Assembly (NCBI GenBank): GCA_009746045.1
Contig: RPFO01000015.1
Coordinates: forward strand, 3,464,764-3,526,763
DNA from: Mesostigma viride
Lineage: Eukaryota; Streptophyta; Mesostigmatophyceae; Mesostigmatales; Mesostigmataceae
Direction of reading: 5' to 3'
DNA: 62,000 bases
In this document: positions 19,660-31,225 of the stretch, in pieces
How the letters are laid out: every line of letters begins with the position of its first letter
Position numbering within the stretch: position 1 is the stretch's first letter
Made by a program: the position numbers and the translations under genes
The notes under the pieces: model-generated
Seen by the model: only the letters and a program-made list of their open reading frames with translations
What the model was told of the DNA's origin: nothing
Databases searched by the model: none

Positions 19660-21927
19660 CTAGTTGCCATCAGTCTGGAAGGTACCGCGCGTGGCAATCA
19701 GAACATCCAGGTACGCATAGTAGTGAGCCACATCATCAGCATTGTCATGCCTGTCTACTGTGAGGAACACATCGGCCCATAGTACCGTCAGGAAAGAGGC
19801 CCAGGAAGGCCCAGTAGTACCGGTGCTGGGTGAGGACCACCTGGCCCCTAGCCCAGTCCAGGAAACCGCAGGCAAAAAGCCGAAGGAAAGGCTCAGCAGC
19901 CAGCATGCAGAGTGCCCGAAGGAAAAGGCGGTGGTACCGAATCCGGTTAATGCGCATGCCCGTGGGAAAGAACAGGTCCAGCAGCGGCTCCACGTTGGCA
20001 GGCCACAGACGAATATGCCGGATCTCCCGAGCCCGCCACCGGCGTGCGCACTGACGCGACCCGAAGGTCTCCAGGTACTCACTAGCCCTCGGAGGAGGGT
20101 GTCCGCAGGCGTCCAAGCCCTGACCAGGAAGAGGAGCCGGACGGCGGGCGTCCCACTCTAGTGCGGGCTGAAGGTGCAGAGCAGCGTAGGTCTCGCCGGG
20201 CTCAGCAGGGTACTCCACTGTAAGGGCATCAGAGGCCATGATGCCCAGAGGCGGGGGGTAGGCCCACTGGTACCCACAGTAAGTGAGGCACATGTCGTTA
20301 TGGCGCCTGGCCCTGCGGTAATTAAAGCACACGGCGCACCAAGATCTGGCCCTGAAAAACGGGGTCGGCCATAATCACCATGTCAAACGGAGGCCTACTA
20401 TCGGTGTCAATGGGAATGTTCCGATCCCTAGGCGCCCGACACACCTGGGAGAACCCATACGACATGGGAGTCAACGAAATCTCGGGGGCTGCCTGAGGAA
20501 GGTCGCACTGCCGGCACGCCACAGCTGACATACCATAACCCGCAACAGCCGAATCCCGAGACTCGGGCGTCTGATGGACTACAGAGGGTGCGCGGTCCCG
20601 GTCACCACGGGACATCTCCTGGACGGAGTCGGCGGCGCGCTGAACTCGCAGGTCAGCCTCGTTGACCCTAACCAACGTCGCCAGTGTACGGTTGCCCACA
20701 GGGGCAGGAGTCGAAACAGGAGCCGGAACGGGCGCAGACGCGGAGGGAGCCGGAACACAAGTAGGCCGCGACGGACCCGCTGACGAGGAGGCCTCGGACG
20801 GAGGCATACCCGAAGGCTACAGGTTGAACAACGGACCCGTGGGACGCGGCTCACCCGCGTAGGACTGGTTACCATCAAGGCTCCAGTCCGGAACCGGTAC
20901 CCGCTGAGGCGGGCCACCCTCCCAGAGCGTGGGAAGACCGCTGCCCAGGGTCACCGAAGAAGCCCCGCGACGACTGCCCAGGAGCCCATGAGAATTAAGG
21001 CCCAGAAGCGGGCGCAGCGACAGCGGGCGGAGCCGGCCGTGACCACAGGTGGTACGCGCTGAGGCGCCGTCGTGTCAACCACAGTCACAGGGGTAGCAGC
21101 CGGAGGAGGAGCAACAGCAGCCGCAGGCGCAGTCACCGGCGCAGCGGACGAGGGACCCGCGCCCGTAGGCGCCCGAGCAGCTGAAAGTGTCCCGAAGGCC
21201 GTAACAAGGGACTGTAACTGTGCTTGCATCGCCGACACTGCGGCGGCAAGGGTAGCCGTCTGAGGATCTACGACCGGAGGGGCCGAATCCTGGCCAGCTG
21301 ACCCGTGCCGGGACGACTGAACCGACGCCGGGGACGAGGGAGCCGGGGACGGTGCTGGCGGATCCCCAGAGGCGGAGGAGGCGGTGACGGATGGGGGGCA
21401 CACTGGTGTGTATGGCACGTCCTGAGGTGCCTCACCCGCGGACGAGCCGTAGGCGCAGGAGCGACCTCCGCGTTCTGATCGGCCAGTTCCATGAACTCAA
21501 CAGCCCGAAGGAGATCGCAAGGGTCCTCATCTAACTCTGCATCACCATCGGCCGGGAGCCACTGGAAAATGTCCCTGAGGCGAGCGCGCTCCACAGGGGT
21601 ATAGAAAGGTAAGAAAAGATCCTGGGGCCCTGGAGTACGGCATCTATCTGGCCCAAAGCGGGGCAACGGGGCCCACACCCGAGGACGCAGAGCCCAGCAT
21701 CGTCGAAGCTGTGGACGACCAAATGCTGGCCCTGAGGATCCGGAGCATACCAGGAGACTCCAAAAAGAGCTGCCCGAACCAGAGCTGCGCGGTCCGCCGG
21801 CAGAGCAGAGTTAACGCGGCCACCCGGATAGCTAGCCTTAGACCCAGCGACCCGGGAGAATCTCATGATACAGCTGGGGATCAGGAGCCGTAGGCAGGGA
21901 CTCCGCCGAAGGGGTAGGAGTAGTCAT
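19660..21927 (-). pseudogene. Gyp-B third ORF with cysteine motif, frameshifted
   Basis: From ATG at 21927 the coding look continues through several frame changes to 19660, about 700 codons in total. N-terminal part: NSALPADRAALVRAALFGVS and LFLPFYTPVERARLRDIFQ. Middle: Ala/Pro-rich linker with AAAVSAMQAQLQSLVTAFG (coiled-coil-like). Then CRQC, and a cluster CAVCFNYRRARRHNDMCLTYC (spacing C-x2-C-x12-C-x3-C), followed by a well-folded-looking segment (NRIRYHRLFLRALCMLAAEP). Position after the chromodomain and before the LTR makes it an accessory ORF. No known family recognised; the cysteines could bind zinc. Confidence 0.5.
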
Positions 21928-22006
21928 GACGGCTGCGGAGGGCCGGGGGGGGACAACCATCCAACCCGTCGACAGCAATCATACATAAGACAGGGAAGGC
22001 CTACAA

Positions 22007-22269
22007 CTAGAGCTTATGCAGGGTTTTATAATCCTGTAGGAGGCGACTACAACCATCTAATTCACTCTCTGTGTACCACACCCTATCTACTTCACTACGC
22101 GCATACATCCACTTAACCTTATACCGGCGTTGAGTACCGCGACCCCTTTTAATATTTCTATGGGCCACTATACTCTCTACTTCATCTTCTACCTCGCCAG
22201 TATCAGGGTTGTGTTCTAGAGGGGCAGGGGCTAATTCTCTACCTGCGAATGTGCTCTGATGATAGAGCT
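22007..22269 (-). pseudogene. Gyp-B chromodomain segment
   Basis: Reads KLYHQSTFAGRELAPAPLE, then DEVESIVAHRNIKRGRGTQR, RYKVKWMYARSEVDRVWY and ends LQDYKTLHKL-stop at 22007. Homologous to 3445-3753 of Gyp-A. Its upstream codons lie beyond the TTAA insertion at 23967 and continue exactly through the TTA of QLKLYHQ. Confidence 0.8.
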
Positions 22270-22273
22270 TTAA

Positions 22274-23962
22274 CCCCTAAATGGTCTTGCGGCCGATTTT
22301 CCGCCAAAAATCGAGTTCCAGCCGATGCATCGGCCCCTTCTCGGGCGACCAAATGCCGCGAAAACTATTGAGAATTAGGAAAAGTTTAGCTGAGAAGATC
22401 GAAAGTTTATAAAATACTCTAAAGCATGGTATATGGGTTTGCATACTTCTGACAAAGTTATAGAGGTGTTCTGGCCGGTCAAAGTACAAGGGGTCAGGGT
22501 ACTTTTTCACGTACAACGTGCATTCCGGAAAACGACGACCTGGCCATGGCGGCTTGCGCCCACGCATGGCATTTACGTTTTCGTTCGAATTTTCTGACCA
22601 AACTTAGGATATTGATTTTATACGTCCTAAAGATCATACAGGCCAATTTCTGGTTCGCGGGAATGCCATTTGATAGGTGTCGGCAGCGTTCTTGCTGGAA
22701 AAAACTGCGATCAGGCCGGACGATAGAAACGTTGACAGCAATACCTTTCCGGCGTATTTTAAAGGATATATCGGTTTCTTTATACTTTTTATGATACATA
22801 GTAGTCGTAAACGTGCGAGGGTGGCCAGAAATCGCCGAATCCAGCGACCATGCTGCACAACTTTGGTGTGCCGAAATGCGCCATTTTGCGGCCACCGCCT
22901 GGGCCAAGGTAACGCCATCCATGCCTGGTAAAGCTTAAGCATCGTTTTCCTATCGATGTTTGACGTTTATATATACGTTCTAGCTTGTGTAGCACATTCT
23001 TTTTGCATTATTCATGCTCTTTCTTGACCCTGGCCTGGCCCCTTTCTAAAACACCCTTCTTAGATGCTTCCCTCAGTCAGTTGACCTGCCACAGGGTGAT
23101 GGTGATAAGTTTTAGAGGCTGTATGGGTTTGAATACCTCCATATATGTTTGTTATACATTTCCCATACACATATTGCATGAGTGTGAGGCAGTTGGCTGG
23201 TCGCTGTGGCATCATCAAGCACGTAACTGGTGAGTAAAAGCTTCCCATTGACAGCATGTGCCACCAGGTGTGCTGGCCATCACCTGGCAAGCTATAGCAG
23301 CTTAGGCCTAGTTCATCCTTGCTAGGGCAGGCTGAAATAGGCTCAACATCACTAGTTTGTTGGTGGCTGCCTCCTAGAATGCATGCCTTGCGTAGGGTAT
23401 CCGTACCACGTTACCTACGTGCATGGACAAGGTAGCACCTGCACATAGGTGCCATGTAAGGGCAGTGTGATGATGCAGTTATGTTTCCCCATCATTGTGG
23501 AAGGGAAATGTATTGTTTGGCATGGTTGGTGGCTATATTAGTAGGTAGTATGCCCACCCCTACCCCCTTGGTTGCTTTTTACCAACGGTACCCCTATGGG
23601 CTGTACTGGGTGTAACTGCTGGTATACCCACCCAAATGATGATCCCAATGGCTCAAACTGTTCAGCAACTAATTGTTTATCATCCCTGAAGTGGTAGGTG
23701 CCTAGGTCTTATAACATAATTCAAAATGCACATTCTACCAAAAATGAAAACGCGCGTCTTGACCCCCCTGACTTTGACGGCAGTTATACATGGCCTACCC
23801 TGCATATATGTGAGGTTGTGATATACCAACCCGAAGGGCAACTCATGGACATGCTTGGCCCCCAAGGACAGCCATTGGATATGGGTAGGTTGGATGGCAT
23901 CTGGTTTGCAAAATTGTGAAGATCCAGCCGATTTATCGGCAGGATCTCAGACCATTTAGGGG
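22274..23962. mobile_element. TTAA-target (piggyBac-like) non-autonomous element, 1.69 kb
   Basis: TTAA at 22270-22273 and 23963-23966 flank inverted ends CCCCTAAATGGTCT (14 bp, perfect). Each end has a subterminal hairpin: GCCGATGCATCGGC on the left and GCCGATTTATCGGC on the right. Removal with one TTAA gives uninterrupted Gyp-B codons. TTAA specificity and C-rich ends match the piggyBac superfamily, but Kolobok-type elements also use TTAA. I see no transposase; the interior (22330-23900) has only short ORFs. Confidence 0.85.
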
Positions 23963-23966
23963 TTAA

Positions 23967-24152
23967 CTGACTCCTATGGAAGGTGCGAGAATGCGTTTGC
24001 CAAGAGGTAGGAATATCTACTTCATAGAGAAAATTACCTACTCTAGCTAGACAACACACGAAAAGGCCCTAAGAAGGCAGGCCTAAGTTTTACCTCAAGC
24101 TCCGCCTCGAACATATGCGCAAAACGGCCAACACGAGGGCCTTCTACTAGAA
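23967..24152 (-). pseudogene. Gyp-B integrase C-terminal tail
   Basis: NFLYEVDIPTSWQTHSRTF and HRSQL correspond to FQVDIPVSWN...RDQL of Gyp-A. An in-frame TAG near 24045 and changes of frame mark decay. Confidence 0.7.
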
Positions 24153-24898
24153 CTAGATAGATCTCCTTCTTCTATGTCTGGCTGGAGCTCGTCTATCTAG
24201 TGAGGCACGCAACCTAGCAAGGGATTTGGCTTGTGTCTTATGATACCCAGCGATAGCGTTGTCGTGAGCATTCTTCATTCTATCTAGTAACTCATGCACA
24301 CCCTCTACAGTATCACGGGACACATCATCCTTGTCCCGTAAGGGACTAGCCAAAAGAGAGGTAGGGGTGAGGGGCTGTCTACCAGTATCTAAGAAGAAGG
24401 GCGTATAACCATGGGCGGCCTGAGGACAGTTGTTCAGGGAAAACTCTACAAGGCGTAGAATGAATCTTCCCAGTCGCTCCCAGAACCATTCACATAGTGT
24501 CGCAAGGCTTCTTCTACTACTCTATTTAATCTTTATACTAGATGAGAGGAGGAGGAGTGGTAGGCAGTACCAAAGGCGACCTTAGTACCGATAGAAGCAA
24601 AGAACTGCTGCCAAAAATCGGAAGTAAATAACTTATCCTTATCTGAGATAAACTGCCTACTCAAACCATGATACCGATAAACATTATTGAGGTATAGGCG
24701 GGCACAATCACGTGCTGTGAGGTCCAGAGGACAAGGTACTAAATGGCACATACGCGTAAGGCGATCTATAAACACCAGAATCTGAGCATTACCCTTATCA
24801 TTTTTCCTAAAAGGACCTACAAAATCCATCATGATAGAATCCCAGGGCATGATGGGGTCGGGAAGGGTTCTAGGTTCAGCTATTGTTAATCCACTCAC
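24153..24898 (-). pseudogene. Gyp-B integrase catalytic core
   Basis: DSIMMDFVGPFRKNDKGN (first Asp), FISDKDKLFTSDFW (second Asp) and AYHSSSSHLV, where the catalytic Glu of the expected HLVERLN is replaced by a stop codon. Downstream FSLNNCPQAAHGYTPFFLD and DRMKNAHDNAIAGYHKTQAK continue in shifted frames. Inactive. Confidence 0.85.
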
Positions 24899-25394
24899 GG
24901 TCCTAAATTTAGAACTTTGTCCTAATTTGTCCTAGAGGTCACTATAACCAAGATACAGGATAGGGGGGGTCACTATATGGTCCGAACCCCATGTGGACGG
25001 TACCCGCCGTGATGTACAGCATCTTTACAACGCATAAATCATGCCTACAAAATCTGAAACGAATCCATGCATCGATGCTCCTACACCAACCAGTTTTCCG
25101 CACCGCCATAGCCTCGAATTTATTAGTATGTAATTATTTTACATTCACTTTCGTCCCGGTGGACCTGGGTACCCCCTGTACTTTGGCCCTTATTAATTAG
25201 TCCCTGTAAACTTTGTCTGAACATAGTGATGTCCCGGTATCAGGGCGTAGAGCACATCTAGCTCTAGCATGGCAGACCTAAAAATATCACGGAAATGTCA
25301 ACTGGCATTCGCGCCGCGCTGCTTCCCATCTCGCGCCTATTCGTAGGCTCGAGTTGAACTCGCGCCTAGTAATAGGCGCGAGAACCATTTAAGG
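24893..25394. mobile_element. Possible second TTAA-bounded element
   Basis: Gyp-B homology stops exactly at a TTAA (24893). At 25380-25392 the sequence CCATTTAAGGG followed by TTAATTAA resembles, inverted, the end of the piggyBac-like element (CCCCTAAATGG). Just inside is a perfect hairpin CTCGCGCCTA-gtaa-TAGGCGCGAG (25354-25377), paralleling the subterminal hairpins of that element. The left end does not match well, so this is tentative. Confidence 0.4.
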
Positions 25395-26082
25395 GTTAAT
25401 TAACCTTATTATACCATGTTAGATTAGCTCACAACAAACGTCCCAGCAATGGCGACCCATACGTCCTAATATCAACGTGCATGTCGAGCATGTCGAGCAT
25501 GTATGTCCTCACCTAGCGTGCCCCAGGCCGCGCCCGGCAGGGCCGCCACCCGTGGACTTTTCGTGATAGACTCGGCATGGACATGTGCTACACTAGACGT
25601 GAAGGGATCACACCCGGGCAGCCTCCTGGTTTGTCTGTAATCTGGAGGCAGATGGTACGCAAGGATAGATGGCAAGTAGTGATGAAGGAGACCACCCCCA
25701 AGTCTGTGGGGGCTCCGCGTGTGACCGTGTATGGAAGTTCATAGCAATTCGGGCCGTGGTGCCCACAACCCTGTAGCTAGGACCTAGATAGCTTACACCA
25801 TTCATTCCATCCCATGTTCCCCTCCCACTGAGGACTTATGCTCACGTGACACAGTCACCTGTCTGTTAATTAATTGATTAATGTCGAGCATGCTCCAACG
25901 TTAGGCACTATGAACGCGAAGGTACTATGAACGCGAAATTCCGGCCACGAGGTAGCCATGGCTTTCGGAGCTCACAACTTTCACGTTTGAGCACCGAATT
26001 TCGCCGTGAATATCATGCACAATCGCTTCGTCTTTCTAAGACGCACATGCTGATATAATTTTCCGAATCTAAAACGCAATAT
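25395..26082 (+). other. 3'-end-like segment C of a LINE/SINE family
   Basis: About 25740-25885 matches 29880-30040: both carry GGGCCGTGGTGCCC, CCATCCCAT, then CTGAGGA and CATGCTCACATGACGCAG-like sequence followed by a (TTAA) run. This is the terminus of a dispersed family. No coding region seen. Confidence 0.55.
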
Positions 26083-27448
26083 ATGGCGAACAAACGCGCC
26101 TCGACGCAACGCAGCCTGGCGGCTGCGCTCGGCAATGAAAATACGTCTGCAGCTCAGGCTGCAGCTTTGCCATCAGGTCCGGCAGGCGGCGATGACACTA
26201 GTCGTGCACTGGTGGTCGTCCAGCAACCTCCCGGGCTTAACGCCTCGCCATCTGCATCGCCTGACCCCAAGCGCACCCGCTCAGCCGAAACAGGAGGATC
26301 ACGCCCCCCAGAACCGAGCTTTCGGCCCCGGCCTTTCAGGGTCGCAGATTACGACTGGGCCAACCCGTCTCCGACCGATGCTATGCGCTGCATCTTCTTC
26401 GGGGACTACGTCTGTACGCTTCGCTTTACGACCTGTGCCTCCATCTCCACGACCTCAATCGCCTCCTCGGCCCGGACGGCGGCCGCTGGGCCAGCATAGC
26501 CCAGCTGTCTGGCTGCGTCCGCCCCCATCTCCAGCACGCCATCCTCAACTCCCTTCTCCAGCGCTCTGACGGCGAGATCTGGGCTCCATCCCTTTCCGCC
26601 CCCACCCTCCGCTCCATCCTCACGGAAGCCTTTCAGCAGCACGTGACCCCCCTTGCTGCCGACATAGCAGCAATCGGCGGCACGCTCAGCGTCGGACTGC
26701 TGAACTTCCTCACATTTCCACCGCCGCCGCCTCCACCTCCACTGCCATTTCCGCCTCCACTGCCGACATCAAAGCCCAGCTCCTCGACCTCGACCAACGC
26801 CTTCAAGCCACCGCCAACGCCCTTGAGAGCTTGCATGACACCGCCGGCCTCACCGCCCAGGCGGTGAAGGAATGCATCGCCGCCCAGCCGGCTCCTGCTG
26901 GCCCGGCCGGCGATGCTCCCTCCACCTGGGCGGACTTGCTTAAGCAGCACTCCACCTCCACCACCTCCACCATCTCGGCACAACTCAAGCAACAAGCCCT
27001 CGACCTTCGCGAGGAAGCCGACATCGCCCGGCGCAGCCACAATGTCATCGTCAAGCACTTCGACCAGCAGGCAGGTGAGACCTCCACGAGCCTTCTTGAG
27101 GCATTTAAGCGCGCCATTCTTGCCCCCATGTTACTCACTGGTGAGCTGGACATGTCGGCTGTCCGCCTCCCCCGCGCGCGGGGGAAGGCTGGCCCGGCAC
27201 CCGTGCTCCTCACCTTTAAGTACATGGCGGACAAGCTGGCGTTCCTTAAATGCCGCAAGAAGCTCTCGGAGACTCGCTTCACGCTGGACGACGACTTGAC
27301 CCTGGCCCAGCAACAGCGGCGACGCGAGCTATGGCCGACCTACCTTCAGCTCCGGCAGAGCGCAGGGGGGAAGCCGGTATACTGGAGGGGGTCGGTCATC
27401 CACGTTGACCACAAGCCCTGGCAGGCCCCTCCTGCCACCTCAGACTAG
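26083..27448 (+). pseudogene. L1-like LINE ORF1 protein, two frameshifts
   Basis: Coding-like sequence runs from ATG at 26083 to a TAG at 27446-27448 but changes frame near 26412 and near 26725. Parts in order: Ala/Pro-rich N-terminus; SLYDLCLHLHDLNRLLGPDG and LQHAILNSLLQRSDGEIW; a heptad-like Ala/Ser/Leu coiled coil (AQLLDLDQRLQATANALESL); and a C-terminal domain with VLLTFKYMADKLAFLKCRKK, FTLDDDLTLAQQQRRREL and PVYWRGSVIHVDHKPW. That last pattern (charged LK.RKKL, then DEDLT..Q...R..L, then Y.RG..L.V) is the C-terminal domain of L1-type ORF1p (transposase_22-like). It would be an RNA-binding chaperone of a non-LTR element. No RT follows. Confidence 0.65.
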
Positions 27449-28737
27449 GGAATATACACCAGTAGTGTAGATTAGTTAGGCTTAGCCTAGCATGTGGCCC
27501 ACGCGCATGTGCGCCCATAATGGCCCCCATGGATGATGCCTTCAGAATTTAGCCACGCCATGCCTATAATGGGACCCCCATAAATGTTGCATTAAGAATT
27601 TAGCCACGCTATGTCATGCAGAGAGATGCTCTCTGTCGAGAAGCCATGTCCTAGCTCTTGTATAGCCATGATGATCTTCCTCCCCCGTGCCAGGATCCCC
27701 CCCTTAGGCGGGTTGAACCTGAGACAGCATGGTGGTGCGGGTGCCCTGGTGCACCTAGAGCACGGGTAGCTTACATTCCCACCCTTGCATGAAGTAGCCT
27801 AGGATGTATTAAAAGCCATATGCCCCTTCTCAGGGATATGTGCTACATTGACTCCCAACGGAGTGATGTTGATAATTAATTAATTAATTAATTAATGCTC
27901 CAACGTTAGCCTGAAATGGACCAATCAGGTTACAGCATCACAAGGTAAGATTCTTTCGCCCCTCTAACTAGACACGTAACAGAACAGCACACAAACCAGC
28001 CTGGCAGAATCCAGACGTGGAATCACCGAATCTTGATAAGCACTGGAGCCCTAAAGGATCATTTAAGACTTGGCAGAACCGACCAACTAACAACCCCACG
28101 TGGATCAGGCCACGACCAATGAGGGTTCAAACAAGTCAGTTGACAAAGTCCAGGTCTCCAAATATCCCTTCACGTGGGAAACCTCATAATTTGCTCAATA
28201 CTTGTCCAAAAGACCCCAATTAATTAATTAATTAAAAGACCCCAAATATAATCCCAAACTATTACAAAACTCAGGATGTAACAACAAGTCAGATTCGGTT
28301 GTTACATCAGGCAAAAGAAACAACCTGCTTCCCTAGAATGGAAGCCCACCTTTTATAGCAACCACCTGTCCAGCCAACCCCTACCTGGGTGGCTGGGGTA
28401 CAGGTGCCAGCACAATTTTTTTTCTTCTGGAAATTATTTTTTCTTTTTGTGCTATACGGAGTTGCATTCTCCGCCCAGCAGGTTCGTCATAGATAAAATG
28501 AGCATAGCTCACCAAATAAAATCCTAGCTACTCTTCTCAGCAAAGCGCCCCTTCCTCCTGGGGGGGGGGGGGCTTGCCCACAGGGGCTGGCGTGTGGGCC
28601 TGGACAGTAGTCTGCCACCTCTTCTTGTTCTGCGTAGCCGTCCAAGCAAGAGAGAGGGAGGAAATGCGGTGTTCAAACTGGGCTGGGACCACTAGGTCGG
28701 CCAGCAACTGATCTGAATATTTGATGCTATTGGCGAG
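27449..28737. other. LINE 3' region with (TTAA)n tails; no host gene
   Basis: After the ORF1 stop, a roughly 57-bp unit ending AGAATTTAGCCACGC occurs twice (27517-27565, 27574-27620). A (TTAA)n tract ends the element at 27872-27895. Another (TTAA)n is at 28218-28235, and an inverted pair GATGTAACAAC / GTTGTTACATC at 28272-28308. A G13 run lies near 28560. No ORF supported. Confidence 0.5.
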
Positions 28738-29455
28738 AATTAATTAATTAATTAATTAATTAAACACGTGCTCCCGTTGGGGAGTCACAGAGCACCGAAG
28801 TGCTTTTAATCCCTGTGTGTCAACAACAGGAGAAAGGGCAGAGACCCCCAGTCTCCTTCATGCCAAAGGCATGCCACAGCTGCATTCGGGCGCGCTAGCT
28901 AAAAGGACATGCTAACGATCCGGCAAACTGCGGGTGCAATAAGACCCATGTGAGCGTGGCATAACAAGTAGCGTGGGCAAGTAATCTGAACATAGCCAGG
29001 GCGTTGCATGGCTGTACTAGGACTAGGCTAAGGCTACTATGGCTGGTTGTGTACGTACCGTGCGTTGGCGGCACGTGACTAGGTATGTTGGCACAGCTAG
29101 GCAAACATTCTAAGCATGGCTGCCTTAGCGGCAGTGACTCCCATGGTTACAAGCTAGGGCTATTGCTATTCTAGCCCGCTGGGGGCGTCCACATCTTGTG
29201 GTTGATCATCAGGTCCCCGCCCCTCCAGTACACCTTGGGCTTCTGGGGGTCCTGCTTATGGCGGAGGTATTCCGGCCACAGGTCGCGTCGCTGCTGTTGC
29301 TGAGCGGGGGTCAGGTCGTCATCCAGCGTCCGGGTGAGGTCGTGCAACCTCTTGCGACGAGAGAGGAACCGCTGCCTATCCTCAGGGGAGGGGAAGGTGA
29401 GCAGGACTGGTGGGGGAGCCGCCTTGTCCCGTGAGTGGGGAAGGCGAGAAACTGG
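28738..29455 (-). mobile_element. 5'-truncated L1-like copy in opposite orientation
   Basis: Starts (in its sense) inside ORF1 near 29455 and ends with (TTAA)n at 28738-28766. Its final part, CGTTGGGGAGTCAC...GTGCTTTTAATCCC, matches inverted the end of the plus-strand copy (27785-27870). 5' truncation and a simple-repeat tail are LINE hallmarks. Confidence 0.65.
29171..29455 (-). pseudogene. L1-like ORF1 C-terminal domain fragment
   Basis: VLLTFPSPEDRQRFLSRRKR, TRTLDDDLTPAQQQQRRDL and KVYWRGGDLMINHKMW align with the C-terminus of the ORF1 at 26083-27448 (about 50% identical by eye). The upstream codons are unrelated, marking a truncation point. Confidence 0.7.
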
Positions 29456-29488
29456 ACCACCGTAGCAGAAAGGTACCTTTTCGCCCAA

Positions 29489-31225
29489 AATGTATCAGAT
29501 TCTGACCATTTTTTACCATTATCTTCCATTTTTGGACCATGGTTTGGCTTTGTAAAGGCAGATCCTGACTGCCCTTGCCGAGATCTATCGATTGCGCTAC
29601 TTAAACTTGAGATCAGAGCCCCCCACCTCCAACTTGCCATTCTTGACTTTGGCTTACTTGGCGTAAGAGAATGACGTAAGAGCCATTTTTGCCAGTCTTG
29701 TTACGAGACTATCACCTGGTCGGAAACCGACCTTCGACTACCGGAGGGCAGATGTGGAATTCCCTTTGAGATCTGTCGATTGCACAAGTCAAATTTAATT
29801 TTGGGGTTGATCTACGAGACCCCGTTTCTTTGCTTAGTCCAGTTTCTCGCCAATAGCGTCATCTGTAATTTGGGCATGCATAGCGATTAATTGGGCCGTG
29901 GTGCCCGCCACCCTGTAACTAGGAACATGACGTGGCGCTGGTTGTCTCCTTGACATCCATCCATATGCATAGCTACCCCATCCCATCTTCATTTCCCTGA
30001 GGATTTCATGCTCACATGACGCAGTTACGTGTAAATTAATTAAATGTTACTTTTCTCCAATAAAAAAGTAAAACACATTGCTGACACATCCAAACACGTC
30101 CCCACCACGTAAAATCTAATATTAGGGGTGGGGGGGCATGCTGAGCCAAGTTTTTTTAGGTCATTCTTTGCTCACCAAAGGTACACTGGTTCAGAGTAGT
30201 ACCCCTACCAAAGGTGGAATACCTTGCAAAAAATGACACAAGCGTTTCCCCATCTTTACTGTTCAGCCCCCCGTTGACTTAGGGTGTGAATATGACGCGG
30301 GCGGTGTTCTTCTGTGCCCAAAATATTGTACAATATTCTGTCCCCTTTACACGCATTTATTATCATACATAAACAAAGCAGACTCCCCACATAAGCGAAG
30401 GAAAACGAAAATCGAATAAATGCCGCCACAAACATCCTGGTTTTCTAAGTGGAAACTCCAATGGTCGCAACCTCGGGAACATGCGGCATCCAAGAACTCA
30501 GCGATGGACAGCAATGCACACCCACGGGCAGGTACCGCACATGCGTGCAGCGAGGAACCCTGTTCCCCCCTCCCGATTCCATGCCACATCCTTCAGAGAT
30601 AGCTAACGGTCAGCCGTACCTCAGCTTGCTTATCCAGACGCAGCATCAACTGCGCCCCAGGCTTCGCTCAGCAAGGCATCCGTACAGTCTGGATTCAGCC
30701 CATGCTTCTGGAGTCAGCCAGTCACAAGGTGAGCAGTAGCCTCACTTTCCCTAGAAAAACCGCGTGCCCTTCGGACACCATTCGCAACACAATAGCTGGA
30801 ATAAGATGCACAATTTCAACCAGCCGACAAATTTTTCAGTTTGGCACTCATACCCAGCCGCATTCACGCGGTTTTCCTCACAGGGAGAAAAAAAGATTCA
30901 AGAGAGGAAAATCCACCGGGCCAGTGGTTCAATCAGCCCATCAAACCGAACCACATCCTTGGCCAAACCACATCCTTGACTATAACCCCTTGCCACCCAC
31001 CATGGCATCCCTACACTGACAATGGTCCCCCGATGCGGACAGCGGCCTCGTTATACTAACAGCCACCCATGGACAACACCAGGGGTTGCCTTGCAAAGCC
31101 GTCATCGCGAGGGCAAACCCCAGGGATGTGGATGAGGATCAATCATAAGCCGACAGCCCGTGTGCTGGAGTCCCTTCTAATGTGCCATGAAGCAACTTTA
31201 ACTGCTAATCAGCCACAATTCCCTT
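29489..31225. other. Intergenic; repeat terminus and 3' flank of the large gene
   Basis: 29880-30040 is a second copy of the segment-C terminus with a short TTAATTAA tail. 30050-31225 holds only short, low-quality ORFs and includes the 3' flank of the large gene (stop at 31226). I see no clear polyadenylation signal there. Confidence 0.5.

Larger units (their letters stand above)
18659..24898 (-). mobile_element. Gyp-B: decayed Ty3/gypsy chromodomain element
   Basis: Minus strand, 5'-truncated at about 24895. Remaining parts in order: integrase core (24898-24533), broken integrase tail (24530-24153), integrase C-terminus and chromodomain split by a TTAA element (24059-23967 and 22269-22007), a frameshifted third ORF (21927-19660), polypurine tract and LTR. 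It is related to Gyp-A but diverged (shared QLKLYHQ, GRGxQRxYxVxW). Many stops and indels show that it is old. Confidence 0.8.
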
